From assembly GCA_027488165.1 (NCBI GenBank), contig JAIYCF010000069.1:1-19974 (forward strand): DNA of 19,974 nucleotides, given 5' to 3'. How positions within the stretch are numbered: position 1 is the stretch's first letter; each line of letters starts with the position of its first letter. The notes beneath the pieces are model-generated. The model searched no databases, was not told the origin of the DNA, and saw only the letters and a list, made by a program, of their open reading frames with translations. This document shows positions 6,261 to 14,563 of this stretch, piece after piece. The DNA comes from Streptomycetaceae bacterium. GTDB lineage: Bacteria; Actinomycetota; Actinomycetes; Nanopelagicales; Nanopelagicaceae. The position numbers and the translations under genes were made by a program.

Positions 6261-7697
6261 ATGCTCGATAGCTATTTCAAAATATCAGAACGTGGTTCGA
6301 CCGTAGCGCGGGAAGTTCGAGGCGGAATCGTCACCTTCTTCACCATGGCATACATAGTCGCACTTAATCCACTAATCATCGGTCTTGCAAAAGACGCTGA
6401 TGGAAAATATATCGGTGGCGGAGATGCTCCTAATCTCGCACTCGTTGCCGCAATGACCGCACTAATGGCAGGTGTGCTAACAATCCTGATGGGCGTGATT
6501 GGAAATTATCCACTCGCACTTGCAACAGGTTTGGGGCTAAACACCTTCGTTGCAGTCGGTATTGCATCGCAAATGACTTGGGCAGATGCCATGGGTCTTG
6601 TTGTTATCGAAGGCATAATCATCACCATCTTGGTGCTTACCGGATTTAGAACCGCAGTATTTAGAGCGGTACCTGCGCAATTAAAGATTGCAATATCAGT
6701 GGGTATCGGTTTATTTATCGCCCTTATCGGGCTCGTTGATGCCGGATTCGTTCGTCGTACAGGCACCGGACCAGTTCCGGTAACTCTTGGCGATGGCGGA
6801 ACGCTAGTCGGCTGGCCAGTCATCATCTTCGCACTTGGACTTTTCCTAACTATCGCTCTGATGGTTAAGAAGGTAAAGGGTGCGATTCTCATTGGAATCA
6901 TCGTTTCAACTATCGCAGCAGTTATCGTTGAAACGACTCTCAAGATCGGTCCGCTATTTAATGGCGCAACTGGAGAAGTAAATCCAAAGGGATGGAACCT
7001 CAACGTTCCTGCGGTACCTGAAAAGATTGCCGCTACTCCAGATTTCAGCCTCTTTGGAGATTTCAATCTCCTAGGCTCTTTTGATCGACTTCCTCTCGTA
7101 ACGGTCATCCTCTTAATCTTCACCTTGTTGCTCTCTGACTTCTTCGACACCGTCGGAACAGTTACTGCAATCGGTCATGAAGCCGGATTGATCGATAAGG
7201 ATGGAAACGTTCCAAACAACGATCGTATTCTTCTTGTCGACTCGTTGGCAGCTGTTGCAGGTGGCGCTGGAAGTATCTCCTCCAATACCAGCTACATCGA
7301 ATCTGCATCTGGTGTTGGAGAAGGAGCACGAACTGGTCTCGCATCTGTTGTAACAGGAGCCTGCTTCCTTCTTACAACATTCTTAGCACCACTTGTAGCC
7401 ATCATTCCTTACGAGGCTGCTACTCCTGCGCTCATCATCGTTGGATTCTTGATGATGACTCAGATCAAGGCCATTGATTGGGAAGATTACGGAATCGCGA
7501 TTCCTGCGTTTCTCACAATCATCTTGATGCCATTTACCTACAACATCTCAGTTGGTATCGGCGCTGGCTTCGTTACTCACGTAGTAATTCGCTATATCCA
7601 AGGCCGTCGCAAGGAAGTACATCCACTACTTCTCTTGGTATCTGGTCTATTTATGATCTACTTCTTATCTTCACCTATCAATACTTGGGTTGGATAA
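6261..7697 (+). CDS. NCS2/AzgA-type purine permease (adenine, guanine or hypoxanthine)
   Basis: The 478-residue polytopic membrane protein imports purine bases, most likely by proton symport. The N-terminus (REVRGGIVTFFTMAYIVALNP, residues 18-37, continuing into LII) is typical of the AzgA/PbuG branch. Further family motifs are the glycine-rich GLGLNTFVAVG (91-101), LSDFFDTVGTVTAIGHEAG in the 291-309 region and the NTSYIESASGVGEGARTG segment (342-359). These distinguish it from uracil or xanthine NCS2 carriers, although the exact purine cannot be read off. The hydrophilic insertion around residues 230-275 is longer than in some relatives. The start is supported by GAAAGG 6 nt upstream. Together with apt at the left end of the window it gives a salvage route for adenine. 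Transcription ends at the strong hairpin at 7717-7750. Confidence 0.94.
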   Translation: MLDSYFKISERGSTVAREVRGGIVTFFTMAYIVALNPLIIGLAKDADGKYIGGGDAPNLALVAAMTALMAGVLTILMGVIGNYPLALATGLGLNTFVAVGIASQMTWADAMGLVVIEGIIITILVLTGFRTAVFRAVPAQLKIAISVGIGLFIALIGLVDAGFVRRTGTGPVPVTLGDGGTLVGWPVIIFALGLFLTIALMVKKVKGAILIGIIVSTIAAVIVETTLKIGPLFNGATGEVNPKGWNLNVPAVPEKIAATPDFSLFGDFNLLGSFDRLPLVTVILLIFTLLLSDFFDTVGTVTAIGHEAGLIDKDGNVPNNDRILLVDSLAAVAGGAGSISSNTSYIESASGVGEGARTGLASVVTGACFLLTTFLAPLVAIIPYEAATPALIIVGFLMMTQIKAIDWEDYGIAIPAFLTIILMPFTYNISVGIGAGFVTHVVIRYIQGRRKEVHPLLLLVSGLFMIYFLSSPINTWVG

Positions 7698-7716
7698 TTA
7701 AGTAATCTCTTAAAAA

Positions 7717-7750
7717 GAAAACCCCCGGCTGTTCGCAGCCGGGGGTTTTC
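7717..7750. terminator. Bidirectional intrinsic terminator between permease and ung
   Basis: A perfect 15 bp stem (7717-7731 with 7736-7750) encloses the very stable tetraloop TTCG (7732-7735). The core is CCCCCGGCTG/CAGCCGGGGG, flanked by AAAA and TTTT so that both directions end in a U tract. It lies 20 nt after the permease stop and 5 nt after the ung stop, serving both convergent genes. Confidence 0.95.
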
Positions 7751-7754
7751 TCAT

Positions 7755-8402
7755 TTAGAGTCGCCAGTCGATGGGCTCGCTTCCTTTTGCAGTCAACGCT
7801 TGATTAGCCCGACTAAATGGTTTAGATCCAAAGAATCCGCGGTAAGCAGATAGCGGGCTAGGGTGAACAGAAGTTATGCAAACAGATTGGTTAAAGAAGC
7901 GTTCAACTTCTTGTGCGTTTGCGCCCCAGAGAATGGCCACCACTCCTTGAGCGGCGAGAACGGATACAACCTGATCGGTAAACTCTCTCCAACCTATATG
8001 CCTGTGCGAGTTACTTTCTCCTTCCACGCATGTCAGGGTTCGATTTAGAAGAACGACACCCTGTTCACACCATGGAGATAGATCTCCGGTGGTCGGATGA
8101 GAAATACCCAAGTCATCTACTAACTCGCGGTAGATATTCTTTAGTGAGGCGGGTAATTTTCCATCGCTTCGACCTGTTGAGAACGCAAAACCCATCGCAT
8201 CATCGGCATTGGGATAAGGATCTTGTCCAACGATTAAGACTTTTGCCGCTGCTGGGTCAAAAGAAAGACTTTTCATGACATCTCGCCGCTCGGGCAGAAA
8301 TGGGGCATCTCCTAATCTGTCGTCAATTTGATCAAGCAGATCTAGCGTTCCCTGTAACTGATCTCGCCATCCAGGATGTAGCTGATCTCTGAATCTAGTC
8401 AT
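7755..8402 (-). CDS. ung: Uracil-DNA glycosylase (family 1)
   Basis: The enzyme removes uracil from DNA to start base excision repair after cytosine deamination or dUMP incorporation. The 215 residues carry the water-activating motif GQDPYP (59-64) with Asp61 as general base, the uracil-contacting region VVLLNRTLT with Asn120, and the intercalation-loop motif HPSPLS (180-185) with His180. The following segment YRGFFGSKPFSRAN is also typical. At 215 residues it is close to usual bacterial length, with a short N-terminus. Its ATG overlaps the 3' end of the upstream ABC ATPase gene by 4 nt, so the two are likely co-transcribed and coupled. The shared terminator at 7717-7750 closes the transcript. 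Confidence 0.96.
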   Translation of the reverse strand: MTRFRDQLHPGWRDQLQGTLDLLDQIDDRLGDAPFLPERRDVMKSLSFDPAAAKVLIVGQDPYPNADDAMGFAFSTGRSDGKLPASLKNIYRELVDDLGISHPTTGDLSPWCEQGVVLLNRTLTCVEGESNSHRHIGWREFTDQVVSVLAAQGVVAILWGANAQEVERFFNQSVCITSVHPSPLSAYRGFFGSKPFSRANQALTAKGSEPIDWRL

Positions 8403-9196
8403 CTACTTCGAGCGAAGAAGCGCGAGCCATCTGTAGTCACATCGATACCTATTCCAAAGACAGCGCTCATATGCTCTGATGTGATGACCTCGGCGATAGG
8501 ACCTGAAATTGCAATTACGCCATCCTTGATAATCAACGCATGTGTAGTCCCCGCCGGAATTTCTTCAATATGGTGCGTGACGATAATGCTCGAAGGAGCA
8601 AGCGGGTCTTTTGAAAACTCAGAGAAGCGGCGCAGCAAATCTTCACGGCCACCGAGATCTAGTCCGGCAGTTGGCTCATCCAATAGAAGCAATTCGGGAT
8701 CAGCCATAAGTGCGCGAGCTATTTGAACTCGCTTCTTTTCGCCATCGCTCAAGGTGTAGTAGCGACGATCTACAAACTCGCGTACCCCAAAGGTTGTCAG
8801 TAACGCAACCGCCCGAGATTCATCCCAGAGATCATAAACTTCATTCCACCGGCCAATGACTGCATAAGCGGCAGTTAACACAACGTCACGAACGAACTCA
8901 TCATCAGGAATATCCTCAGCAAGAAGTGAGGCGCATATACCGATACGGGTGCGAAGTTCCGAGAGATCTACCTTTCCCATTTGTTTATCTAAAATTGAAA
9001 CAGTTCCGGAAGTTGGAAATATTCGAGTAGCCAGAATATTAAGAAGAGTCGATTTTCCAGCGCCGTTTGGCCCAAGGATGACCCAGCGTTCGCCGCTTTG
9101 GATTCGAAAATCTATGGGACCGAGAATTCGTTTTGCGCCGCGGGTAACGCTGACACCTTGCATAGCAAGGACGGTTTGGCTGGAAGCGGCGTTCAT
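8399..9196 (-). CDS. Stand-alone ABC-type ATPase (ModF/YlmA-like)
   Basis: This 265-residue protein is a single nucleotide-binding domain. Walker A is GPNGAGKST (42-50), the signature is LSDGE (149-153), Walker B is LLLLDEP (169-175) and the switch His is in IIVTHHIEE. The usual Q-loop glutamine is missing: the segment reads RIGICASLLAED (84-95). No permease gene is adjacent, so a classical transporter role is unproven. It belongs with COG1119-type ATPases that are often labelled molybdate-transport or photorepair-like without direct proof. In Mycobacterium tuberculosis a similar ATPase gene lies next to serB2 (from memory), and here serB is the divergent neighbour. The gene overlaps ung by 4 nt. 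It has no Shine-Dalgarno; a -10-like TATCTT lies 8 nt before the ATG. Confidence 0.88.
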   Translation of the reverse strand: MNAASSQTVLAMQGVSVTRGAKRILGPIDFRIQSGERWVILGPNGAGKSTLLNILATRIFPTSGTVSILDKQMGKVDLSELRTRIGICASLLAEDIPDDEFVRDVVLTAAYAVIGRWNEVYDLWDESRAVALLTTFGVREFVDRRYYTLSDGEKKRVQIARALMADPELLLLDEPTAGLDLGGREDLLRRFSEFSKDPLAPSSIIVTHHIEEIPAGTTHALIIKDGVIAISGPIAEVITSEHMSAVFGIGIDVTTDGSRFFARSR

Positions 9197-9279
9197 AGAT
9201 GAAAAAGATAGCGGTAAAGGTGATGAATCACTTGCAATTGCGCCATGCGCTGATGTGATTCACGATAATCTTCTCCATT
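9197..9279. promoter_or_regulatory. Divergent promoter region, ABC ATPase and serB
   Basis: On the minus strand TATCTT (9210-9205) stands 8 nt before the ATPase ATG. On the plus strand TAATCT (9266-9271), or the overlapping GATAAT (9264-9269), stands 8-10 nt before the serB ATG. Neither start has a Shine-Dalgarno. The -35 elements are not convincing. Leaderless or nearly leaderless transcripts are inferred for both genes. Confidence 0.38.
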
Positions 9280-10479
9280 ATGGAGTCAAAAATCGGTGTT
9301 TCTGAGCAGCAGTTCACCGGCCTTATCTTGGTTTCAGGTGTTGATAGCCCTGGAATAACCGAAGCGCTCTTTGAAGCCCTCTCGCCATTTGCAGTCACGA
9401 TTCTCGATATTCAGCAAGTAGTAATCCGCGGTCGATTGATTCTGACCGTTTTGATATCACTTTCACCTGCTCATGCCAAATCTATTGAAGCAGATCTGGA
9501 CGAATGCGCCACAAGATTGGGTGTAGATATTGCAACCGCTTTCGAAACCAGCGACCAGAACACAATTGCACCTAAGAGATCTCTTCTCCATGTGGTTGTC
9601 TTGTCGCAATCACTCAAGCCTCAAGTAATTAATTCCATCGCCGCAGTTATTGCCCAAGACGGTGGCAATATTGAAAGAATTAACCGAACCGCAAGTTATC
9701 CCGTAATTGCAATTGAGTTAACTGTCTCTGGCGCTGACTTAGTGACCCTAAGAAGCGCACTCGCAACAACTGGCAGTGAGCTCGGTGTTGATATCGCAGT
9801 CTCCCCCGGCGGGCTAATGCGTTTTGCAACTAAATTGGTTGTAATGGATGTTGATTCAACCCTTATTCAGCAAGAGGTAATTGAGCTTCTCGGCGCAAAG
9901 GCCGGTGTTCAGAGCGAGATCGCCAAGATTACCGAGGCGGCGATGCGCGGCGAACTTGATTTTGAAGCAAGCCTTCGTGCACGTGTCGCGTTACTGAAAG
10001 GCCTTCCAGCAAGTGTCTTGGATGAAGTTCAATCTGAAATTACCTTAACCCCAGGTGCGCGCACCTTGGTTCGCACTCTAAAAAAGCTTGGCCACCATAT
10101 CGCTTTAGTGTCGGGTGGCTTCGAACCAGTAATTGCTCCTCTAGCGGCCGAGTTAGGCATTGACCATATACGTGCAAATAATCTTGAGATTGCAGACGGT
10201 AAGCTAACTGGCGAACTTACCGGCGCGATAATCGACCGGGCGGGTAAAGCATCTGCACTTCGTGATTTCGCAGCAGAACATAACGTCGATCTAGAGCAAA
10301 CAATCGCTATTGGTGATGGCGCAAATGATCTAGATATGATCGCTATCGCAGGAATGGGAATAGCCTTTAATGCCAAACCCGCTGTTAAGGCAGCTGCAGA
10401 TAGTTCTGTTTCTGCACCGTATTTGGACTCTGTCCTCTATCTGATGGGAATATCTCGCGAAGAGATAGAAGAGGCTTAA
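9280..10479 (+). CDS. serB: Phosphoserine phosphatase with tandem ACT-like regions
   Basis: The enzyme hydrolyses O-phosphoserine, the last step of serine synthesis. Its 399 residues divide into an N-terminal half with two ACT-like regions (about 13-75 and 103-170, each opening with a hydrophobic strand) and a C-terminal HAD phosphatase. HAD motif I is DVDST (190-194) with nucleophile Asp190 and acid/base Asp192; motif II is the serine of SGGF (278-281); motif III is Lys323 in RAGKA; motif IV is GDGANDLD (345-352). This long architecture matches actinobacterial SerB2 rather than the short E. coli form, and ACT regions usually bind amino acids for feedback control. The gene is divergent from the ABC ATPase and ends one base before the convergent hisG stop. 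The ATG lacks a ribosome site. Confidence 0.95.
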   Translation: MESKIGVSEQQFTGLILVSGVDSPGITEALFEALSPFAVTILDIQQVVIRGRLILTVLISLSPAHAKSIEADLDECATRLGVDIATAFETSDQNTIAPKRSLLHVVVLSQSLKPQVINSIAAVIAQDGGNIERINRTASYPVIAIELTVSGADLVTLRSALATTGSELGVDIAVSPGGLMRFATKLVVMDVDSTLIQQEVIELLGAKAGVQSEIAKITEAAMRGELDFEASLRARVALLKGLPASVLDEVQSEITLTPGARTLVRTLKKLGHHIALVSGGFEPVIAPLAAELGIDHIRANNLEIADGKLTGELTGAIIDRAGKASALRDFAAEHNVDLEQTIAIGDGANDLDMIAIAGMGIAFNAKPAVKAAADSSVSAPYLDSVLYLMGISREEIEEA

Positions 10480-10480
10480 C

Positions 10481-11326
10481 TTAAAGCCGACAGGCGTGAA
10501 TATCTGTAACAAGAATGCCACGCGCACCCAAGTTCCAGAGTTCATCCATTAATCGATTGGTATCTTTACGAAGCACCATAGCGCGAACTGCTACCCAGTC
10601 TTCCTTTTGTAAAGGAGAAATCGTTGGCGATTCAAGTCCTGGTGTAATTGCACAGGCTTTCTCAACACTCACTTTTGGAATGTCGTAGTCGAGTAAGACA
10701 TACTCACGAGCCGTGACCACGCCTTGTAAACGACGCTGTAGAACTTCTAAGCCCGCAGGAACAGCCGCTCCGCTGCGAGTGATTAAGACCGCTTCACTAA
10801 CTAAGATTGCATCTCCGAAGATTGCAAGACCAGCTTGGCGAAGAGTATTGCCAGTACTAACAACATCGGCAATCACATCGGCGACGCCTAAACGAACGCT
10901 GCTCTCAACCGCTCCATCTAATCGGACGACATCAGCCTTAATCGAATTCTTAGCCAGAAAGTTCTGAACTAGACCCGGGTAAGCAGTGGCAATTCTCTTT
11001 CCATTGAGATCCGAGATACTTAGCTTTTCGGCCGCAGGACCTGCAAATCTAAAGGTTGAACCACCAAAGCCCAACGCGAGAACTTCGGTTGCAGCCGCAC
11101 CGGAATCAATAAGTAGATCGCGACCGGTAACGCCAGCTTCTAGCTCGCCAGATCCAACATAAAGCGCGATATCTCGTGGACGAAGGTAATAAAACTCGAC
11201 GTTATTTTCGGTATCAACCAGAACTAAGTCTCGAGAATCACTTCTTTGGCGGTATCCTGCCTCTTTAAGAATCGCAATAGATGAGTCGGCGAGCGAACCT
11301 TTATTAGGAATTGCAATCTTTAACAT
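10481..11326 (-). CDS. hisG: ATP phosphoribosyltransferase, long form
   Basis: HisG joins ATP and PRPP in the first, committed step of histidine synthesis. The 281-residue length shows the long, hexameric type with a C-terminal regulatory domain (about 205-281) that normally binds histidine, so no HisZ partner is needed. The N-terminus LKIAIPNKGSL (2-12) and the PRPP-site segment VADVIADVVSTGNTLR (148-163) are diagnostic. The domain-2 segment RIATAYPGLVQNF (111-123) also fits the family. It is the last gene of the minus-strand run, 13 nt after hisE, so the enzymes of steps one and two are made together. Its stop lies one base from the convergent serB stop. No obvious terminator follows, only a 5 bp hairpin (10473-10477/10484-10488). 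Confidence 0.96.
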   Translation of the reverse strand: MLKIAIPNKGSLADSSIAILKEAGYRQRSDSRDLVLVDTENNVEFYYLRPRDIALYVGSGELEAGVTGRDLLIDSGAAATEVLALGFGGSTFRFAGPAAEKLSISDLNGKRIATAYPGLVQNFLAKNSIKADVVRLDGAVESSVRLGVADVIADVVSTGNTLRQAGLAIFGDAILVSEAVLITRSGAAVPAGLEVLQRRLQGVVTAREYVLLDYDIPKVSVEKACAITPGLESPTISPLQKEDWVAVRAMVLRKDTNRLMDELWNLGARGILVTDIHACRL

Positions 11327-11339
11327 GAACTACCAATCT

Positions 11340-11603
11340 CTAGAGGAACTTATAAATATCTGTCGGTTGCAAACCGCGCGCTAACATCAAAACCTGGAGG
11401 TGATAGATAAGTTGGCTGATCTCTTCGGCCAAGGCTTCATCGCTCTCATGTTCGGCAGCAAGCCATACTTCGCCCGCCTCTTCGAGAATCTTCTTTCCGA
11501 TTGAATGAACCCCGGCATCGATCGCCGCAACAGTTCCTGAACCTGGTTCTCGGCTCGCTAACTTTGCGGTGAGTTCATCAAAGAGTTGATCGAAAGATTT
11601 CAT
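11340..11603 (-). CDS. hisE: Phosphoribosyl-ATP pyrophosphohydrolase
   Basis: HisE hydrolyses phosphoribosyl-ATP to phosphoribosyl-AMP, the second step of histidine synthesis. The 87-residue all-helical protein is of the usual stand-alone size, not fused to HisI. The MazG-like metal site is visible as EEAGE (41-45) and the acidic helix AEEISQLIYH (59-68). The run EVWLAAEHESDEALAEEISQ resembles mycobacterial HisE closely (from memory of that family). It sits between rpe (12 nt gap) and hisG (13 nt gap) in the same direction and is probably translated from the same message. The start is ATG, and no alternative start is attractive. Confidence 0.96.
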   Translation of the reverse strand: MKSFDQLFDELTAKLASREPGSGTVAAIDAGVHSIGKKILEEAGEVWLAAEHESDEALAEEISQLIYHLQVLMLARGLQPTDIYKFL

Positions 11604-11615
11604 TGTCAGAGTTTA

Positions 11616-12278
11616 CTAGAGAGCGCTTGCGCGTTGTCGGAGCTTTTCAACCATGGCTGCGGGTTCTGGAGAGTTAAATACGGCAGATCCAGCGACAAAG
11701 GTATCGGCGCCTGCTTCGCGTGCAATAGCGATTGTATCGATCGAGATACCACCATCGACTTGTAGCCAGATTGGTCTATCGCCTATCGCCTTACGAGTCA
11801 GGCGTACCTTCTCCATCATCTCCGCCATGAATTTCTGACCGCCGAATCCAGGTTCTACTGTCATGATCAAAAACATGTCGACAAGATCAGAGAATTCAAA
11901 ATAGCCCTCGATTGGTGTTCCGGGTTTAACTGCAATCGCAGATCTGGCGCCATGGGATCTGATTCCTCGCAACGTTTTACCAATATCTAGCGCGGCCTCA
12001 GCATGAATCGTCACGCTTCCGGCCCCTGCCATTGCATACTCAATAGCGAGACGATCAACGTCTTCAACCATTAAATGCGCATCTATTGGCGTTGGTGATG
12101 CAGTGATTATTTCCTGCGCCTGCGCCAGATCCCAAGTTTGGTTAGGGACGAAGCGGTTATCCATGATGTCGAGATGAATGAGATCAGAGACTTTAGCAAT
12201 TTTGGCAATCTCACTGACAATATCCTCGCGATCGGCGCTGAGAATACTTGGCGTTATTCGTATGTGTTGATCGCTCAT
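11616..12278 (-). CDS. rpe: Ribulose-phosphate 3-epimerase
   Basis: Rpe interconverts ribulose 5-phosphate and xylulose 5-phosphate in the pentose phosphate pathway. The 220-residue TIM barrel is of normal length. Metal and catalytic residues can be located: Ser11 in ITPSILSAD, His35 and Asp37 in IHLDIMDNRFVPN, His68 in DAHLMV, and Asp175 in VDGGI. The phosphate-binding loop VEPGFGGQKF (141-150) and GSAVF near 197-201 are typical. In many actinobacteria rpe follows fmt and rsmB, as here; elsewhere riboflavin genes often come next, whereas here hisE and hisG do. The rsmB stop lies 9 nt upstream, and AAGG near the rsmB stop can serve as ribosome site for the ATG at 12278. Confidence 0.96.
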   Translation of the reverse strand: MSDQHIRITPSILSADREDIVSEIAKIAKVSDLIHLDIMDNRFVPNQTWDLAQAQEIITASPTPIDAHLMVEDVDRLAIEYAMAGAGSVTIHAEAALDIGKTLRGIRSHGARSAIAVKPGTPIEGYFEFSDLVDMFLIMTVEPGFGGQKFMAEMMEKVRLTRKAIGDRPIWLQVDGGISIDTIAIAREAGADTFVAGSAVFNSPEPAAMVEKLRQRASAL

Positions 12279-12287
12279 AGAAATACC

Positions 12288-13658
12288 TTATTGGCCTTTC
12301 TTCCGGAAAACAGCCATAAACATGGAGTCGCTCTGATGGCGATGAGTCCATAACGAAAGCGATTTGCCGCGCATGGCACCGTTTAAGCCCTCTGGCAAAA
12401 ATGGCGTTAAATCAATCTGTTCCAGCTCTGGGTGGGCTTTCAAAATATCAGCCACTGCAACCGTTGTTTCAGCAAAGTGCGGAGAACAAGTTGAGTAGGC
12501 AAAGAGACCACCATCAGCCAAAACCGAAACTGCACTACCGGATAACTCCCGCTGCAAAGCTGTTAACGCACGAAGATCGGTGACGGTTCTGCGCCAACGA
12601 ACTTCAGGACGTCGCCGTAGCGCTCCTAACCCAGTACATGGGACATCTGCCAGAACTGCATCAAATACTTCTTTATGTTTTGCAACTTCGCGGCCATCGC
12701 CAACCCATACTCTGGCGCTCCCAACTACTTGTCTTACCAACTCTGCTCTTGGCTCACTAACTTCATTGGCCGTGAACTCTCGACCTTTCTCTTGTGCAAT
12801 AGACGAAAGGAGCGCTGCTTTGCCTCCCGGTCCAGCGCATAAGTCAAGCCAACGTTGAGAAGAGGAAGCAACGTTGGCAAAAATCTGCGCAACAAGCTGT
12901 GAACCTTCATCCTGTACGCCCGCTCTTCTGCGTCGCACCGGCTCTAAGGTATTAGGAATTCCGTCAAATTTGATTCCATATTCCGAAAACTCAGTTGGAA
13001 CTCCCCCGAGCTCTACTAATTCTTTTTGCGATGATCGTCCCGGCCACCAAACAAGGGTTGGCGAGGCTGGAATATTGTTTGCGATAAGCGCAGCTTCCAC
13101 TTCAGAGAAATCTTTAAGTAGATCAAAGTAAGCCGAAACTATCCATTCTGGGTGCGAATGAATGATCGCTAACCGTTCAATGTCATTCTTGATTTGCGCC
13201 ACAGGATCCATCCACTGATCAAGAGTTTGGGCGCTCATCTTGCGCAGCATCGCATTTACGAAAGAGGCTTTCGACTCCCCCAAAACTTTCCGGGCAAGTT
13301 CTACGGTCTCAGAGACAGCAGCGTGTGTGGCAACTCGCATCTCAAAGAGCTGGTGGGCGCCTAAGCGGATTACGTCAACTATGCCGTTGTCGACTTCGTT
13401 CCAAGGTCTATCAGATATTTGAGATGCAATGTAATCATGACGACCTTGCATGCGTAGAGTTCCGTAGAGAAGTTCAGTTGCAAAACCCTTATCGCGTTGC
13501 TCTAACTTTGAATCAGTAAGTGCGCTTGGTAGCAATAGATTTGAATATCCTCCGCGTTGATTTACTTCCTGCAAGATATCGAATACCAATAGGCGAATGG
13601 GATCTGGCTTGGGAGATTTAAAAGTATTGCGGCGAGCCGGCGTCGCCTTTTCACTCAT
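12288..13658 (-). CDS. rsmB: 16S rRNA (cytosine-5) methyltransferase
   Basis: RsmB (Sun/Fmu) methylates a cytosine of 16S rRNA (C967 in E. coli) with S-adenosylmethionine. From the ATG at 13658 the protein has 456 residues. Residues about 20-150 form the NusB-like RNA-binding domain. The Rossmann methyltransferase domain carries the SAM motif DLCAGPGGK (272-280), motif IV DVPCTG with Cys341, and motif VI TCSPHF with Cys391, the two cysteines needed in this family. A longer frame beginning at 13700 adds 14 residues that overlap fmt and do not look like family sequence, so I prefer the ATGA overlap with fmt. The metK gene, supplying the methyl donor, lies upstream in the same block. Confidence 0.95.
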   Translation of the reverse strand: MSEKATPARRNTFKSPKPDPIRLLVFDILQEVNQRGGYSNLLLPSALTDSKLEQRDKGFATELLYGTLRMQGRHDYIASQISDRPWNEVDNGIVDVIRLGAHQLFEMRVATHAAVSETVELARKVLGESKASFVNAMLRKMSAQTLDQWMDPVAQIKNDIERLAIIHSHPEWIVSAYFDLLKDFSEVEAALIANNIPASPTLVWWPGRSSQKELVELGGVPTEFSEYGIKFDGIPNTLEPVRRRRAGVQDEGSQLVAQIFANVASSSQRWLDLCAGPGGKAALLSSIAQEKGREFTANEVSEPRAELVRQVVGSARVWVGDGREVAKHKEVFDAVLADVPCTGLGALRRRPEVRWRRTVTDLRALTALQRELSGSAVSVLADGGLFAYSTCSPHFAETTVAVADILKAHPELEQIDLTPFLPEGLNGAMRGKSLSLWTHRHQSDSMFMAVFRKKGQ

Positions 13659-14563
13659 AAAAATCGCTCGTGCTGTTCGATGCGGGCACCGTTCATCCAA
13701 GAAACAACGCTCATACTTGCTTTACCTGCCGGTTTGACCGTAATGATCTGCAGTGCGCCTTTAGGAGTAGAAATAAACAAATCTCTTCCATCGATCGAGA
13801 TTTCTCCCGGCTGACCAACTTTTGAATTACAGGACTGAGCTTGTTCAATTTTGATGATTTCATCCCGAAAAGTTGTCCATGCTCCAGGTGATGGATAGAA
13901 AGCGCGAATCTTTCGTTCAATCTTCTTTGCGGGAAGATGCCAATCAATTCGGCCTTCCTCCTTCGATAACTTCTCGGCACGTGATGCACCATCAACAGGT
14001 TGGATTGTCGGGACTTCGCTAGTTTCAATTGCTTCGATAGCTTGCAGAACAACTGGAGCACCGAGTATCGCCAGCTCTTGCAGAAGAGATTCGGTAGTTG
14101 CATCGTTAGGCATATCTATTTCTTTCTGGCGATAGATTGGCCCGGTATCCATTCCCTTATCGAGTTTGAATACAGTGACTCCAGTTATCTCATCACCAGC
14201 TTCAATCGCGCGCTGCACTGGCGCCGCTCCTCGCCACCTTGGTAAAAGCGAGAAATGTAGATTGATTAATCCATGCTTGGGTAGATTGAGAATTTCCTCT
14301 TTGATTATCACGCCGAAACCAATAGTGATTACGAGATCTATATCTCTCACAGCAAGTTTGAGTTCTGCTTGATCGGCAGGTTTATGCACGGTGATTCCGC
14401 GATCCTTTGCCCAGATCGCTACCGGAGATTCCTTTAGCGCAAGTCCGCGACCTGATGGTCGGTCCGGCTGGGTGATCACTGAGACCAGATCGTGTTCACT
14501 CTTTAGAAGAGCTTCAAGAGTAGGCAGAGCGACTTCTGGGGTTGCAGCAACTGCGATCTGCAC
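13655..14563 (-). CDS. fmt: Methionyl-tRNA formyltransferase
   Basis: Fmt transfers a formyl group from 10-formyltetrahydrofolate to initiator Met-tRNA. The 302-residue protein has the formyltransferase core with active residues Asn101, His103 and Asp139 (NLHFSLLPRWRGAAP at 101-115 and DKGMDTGP at 135-142). The tRNA-binding C-terminal domain covers about 205-302, with EGRIDW at its beginning. It starts with GTG, sharing one base with the def stop (TAGTG), and its TGA overlaps the rsmB ATG, so def, fmt and rsmB look translationally coupled. The N-terminal IAVAATPEVALPTLEALL is a normal family start, which supports the GTG. Confidence 0.96.
   Translation of the reverse strand: MQIAVAATPEVALPTLEALLKSEHDLVSVITQPDRPSGRGLALKESPVAIWAKDRGITVHKPADQAELKLAVRDIDLVITIGFGVIIKEEILNLPKHGLINLHFSLLPRWRGAAPVQRAIEAGDEITGVTVFKLDKGMDTGPIYRQKEIDMPNDATTESLLQELAILGAPVVLQAIEAIETSEVPTIQPVDGASRAEKLSKEEGRIDWHLPAKKIERKIRAFYPSPGAWTTFRDEIIKIEQAQSCNSKVGQPGEISIDGRDLFISTPKGALQIITVKPAGKASMSVVSWMNGARIEQHERFL

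Noticed and set aside
6506..7150. Long open frame opposite the purine permease
   Set aside because: It is a shadow of the permease gene: it is rich in Ser, Thr, Pro and Arg, shows no family motif and has no ribosome site.
13659..13700. Longer rsmB start at 13700
   Set aside because: It adds 14 residues inside fmt without family similarity, whereas the ATG at 13658 gives a standard ATGA overlap.
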